From Pleurotus djamor (lineage: Eukaryota; Basidiomycota; Agaricomycetes; Agaricales; Pleurotaceae): a DNA stretch of 20,649 nt. Below the pieces are notes generated by a model that was not told the DNA's origin, did not search any database, and saw nothing but the letters and a program-made list of their open reading frames with translations. Positions 20,327-20,649 of this stretch are shown here, one piece after another. Where the stretch lies: the NCBI GenBank assembly GCA_029747585.1, contig JAPEVF010000794.1:1-20649 (forward strand), given 5' to 3'. A program made the translations under genes and the position numbers. Position 1 is the stretch's first letter, and each line of letters begins with the position of its first letter.

Positions 20327-20649
20327 GTTACAGCATCTCATCAGTCAGGCAATTATAGAACAACGTCCTTGAACGATGAGGAGTCGTACCACAACATCTA
20401 CTTGACGACCATTGTTCACCCACCCGCCGATGAATATAAGGCTACGTCAAGGACGTTATCCGAGGCGTTGGTGTTGAGCTTTTTTGAGAAACAATGGTGG
20501 GTGCTTGCCGCTAGAACAAGAGAGGATACCGTTCTGAGCTTTGCCTCCGTCATGGCTAGTCACGCGGGCATGGCAAAACAAGGACGATGCCGTTGTACCC
20601 CTGGCCATGAGCCGGACCGAGGCCGTGTGGTTGTTATCGTTTTAGGAAA
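20327..20649 (+). CDS. Open frame running off the window end, unknown
   Basis: After an in-frame TGA at 20324-20326 the plus strand is open for 107 codons to the last base. Protein-like stretches include LNDEESYHNIYLTTIVHPPA and LSEALVLSFFEKQWWVLAAR. An acceptor-like tcatcagtcag ends at 20348, so this may be an internal exon. No family is recognised. It could also be chance, since the C-terminal part (KQGRCRCTPGHEPDRGR) is less convincing. Confidence 0.25.
20362..20457. repeat. 11-base perfect inverted repeat
   Basis: AACGTCCTTGA at 20362-20372 is matched by its reverse complement TCAAGGACGTT at 20447-20457, with a 74-base spacer. No target-site duplication or transposase is associated. Confidence 0.6.

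Noticed and set aside
1..20649. CRISPR arrays, bacterial operons, rRNA genes
   Set aside because: No regular spaced repeats, Shine-Dalgarno patterns or rRNA-like sequence; the gene structure is clearly eukaryotic.

Overview
The window looks like genomic DNA of a mushroom-forming basidiomycete. Genes are broken by many short GT-AG introns of about 45-115 bases, some exons are very small, and one gene is a fruit-body lectin of the Agaricus bisporus type. The organism assignment is inference from gene structure and content.

Layout: (1) 1-1600, plus strand: 3' part of a gene for a DUF1771 + Smr protein whose open frame runs on through low-complexity repeats into a C-terminal membrane segment. 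(2) 2159-2590, minus strand: intact single-exon fruit-body lectin with probable introns in its 5' leader. (3) 2780-4548: no gene I can support. (4) 4549-6314, minus strand: 3' part of a long coiled-coil protein ending in two zinc knuckles, a CLIP-170-like microtubule plus-end protein. It is cut at an NN. (5) 6317-6587, minus strand: first exon of a zinc alcohol dehydrogenase, cut at the same NN from the other side. (6) 6708-15066, minus strand: three intact tandem copies of a class B flavoprotein monooxygenase (Baeyer-Villiger type), each with 13 exons, the same intron positions and a C-terminal membrane anchor. (7) 15453-16581, minus strand: intact short-chain dehydrogenase with five exons. 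(8) 16582-20649: gene-poor, with one degenerate minus-strand coding relic (18442-19143) and one open frame running off the window end (20327-20649).

ADH, three monooxygenases and SDR all lie on the minus strand over about 10 kb and could form a metabolic cluster. Alcohol oxidation by ADH or SDR to a ketone, followed by oxygen insertion by the monooxygenases, is chemically coherent, but the substrate cannot be read from sequence. A decayed piece of the SDR 3' end sits between monooxygenase copies 2 and 3, so the duplicated unit carried SDR sequence.

Three N sites matter. The single Ns at 97 and 13494 each behave as an extra base: dropping them restores a clean frame. The NN at 6315-6316 joins two genes that are both missing their other half, so it is probably an assembly gap or false join. 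Splice sites were assigned by hand from GT-AG signals, phase and agreement between copies; no database search was run.
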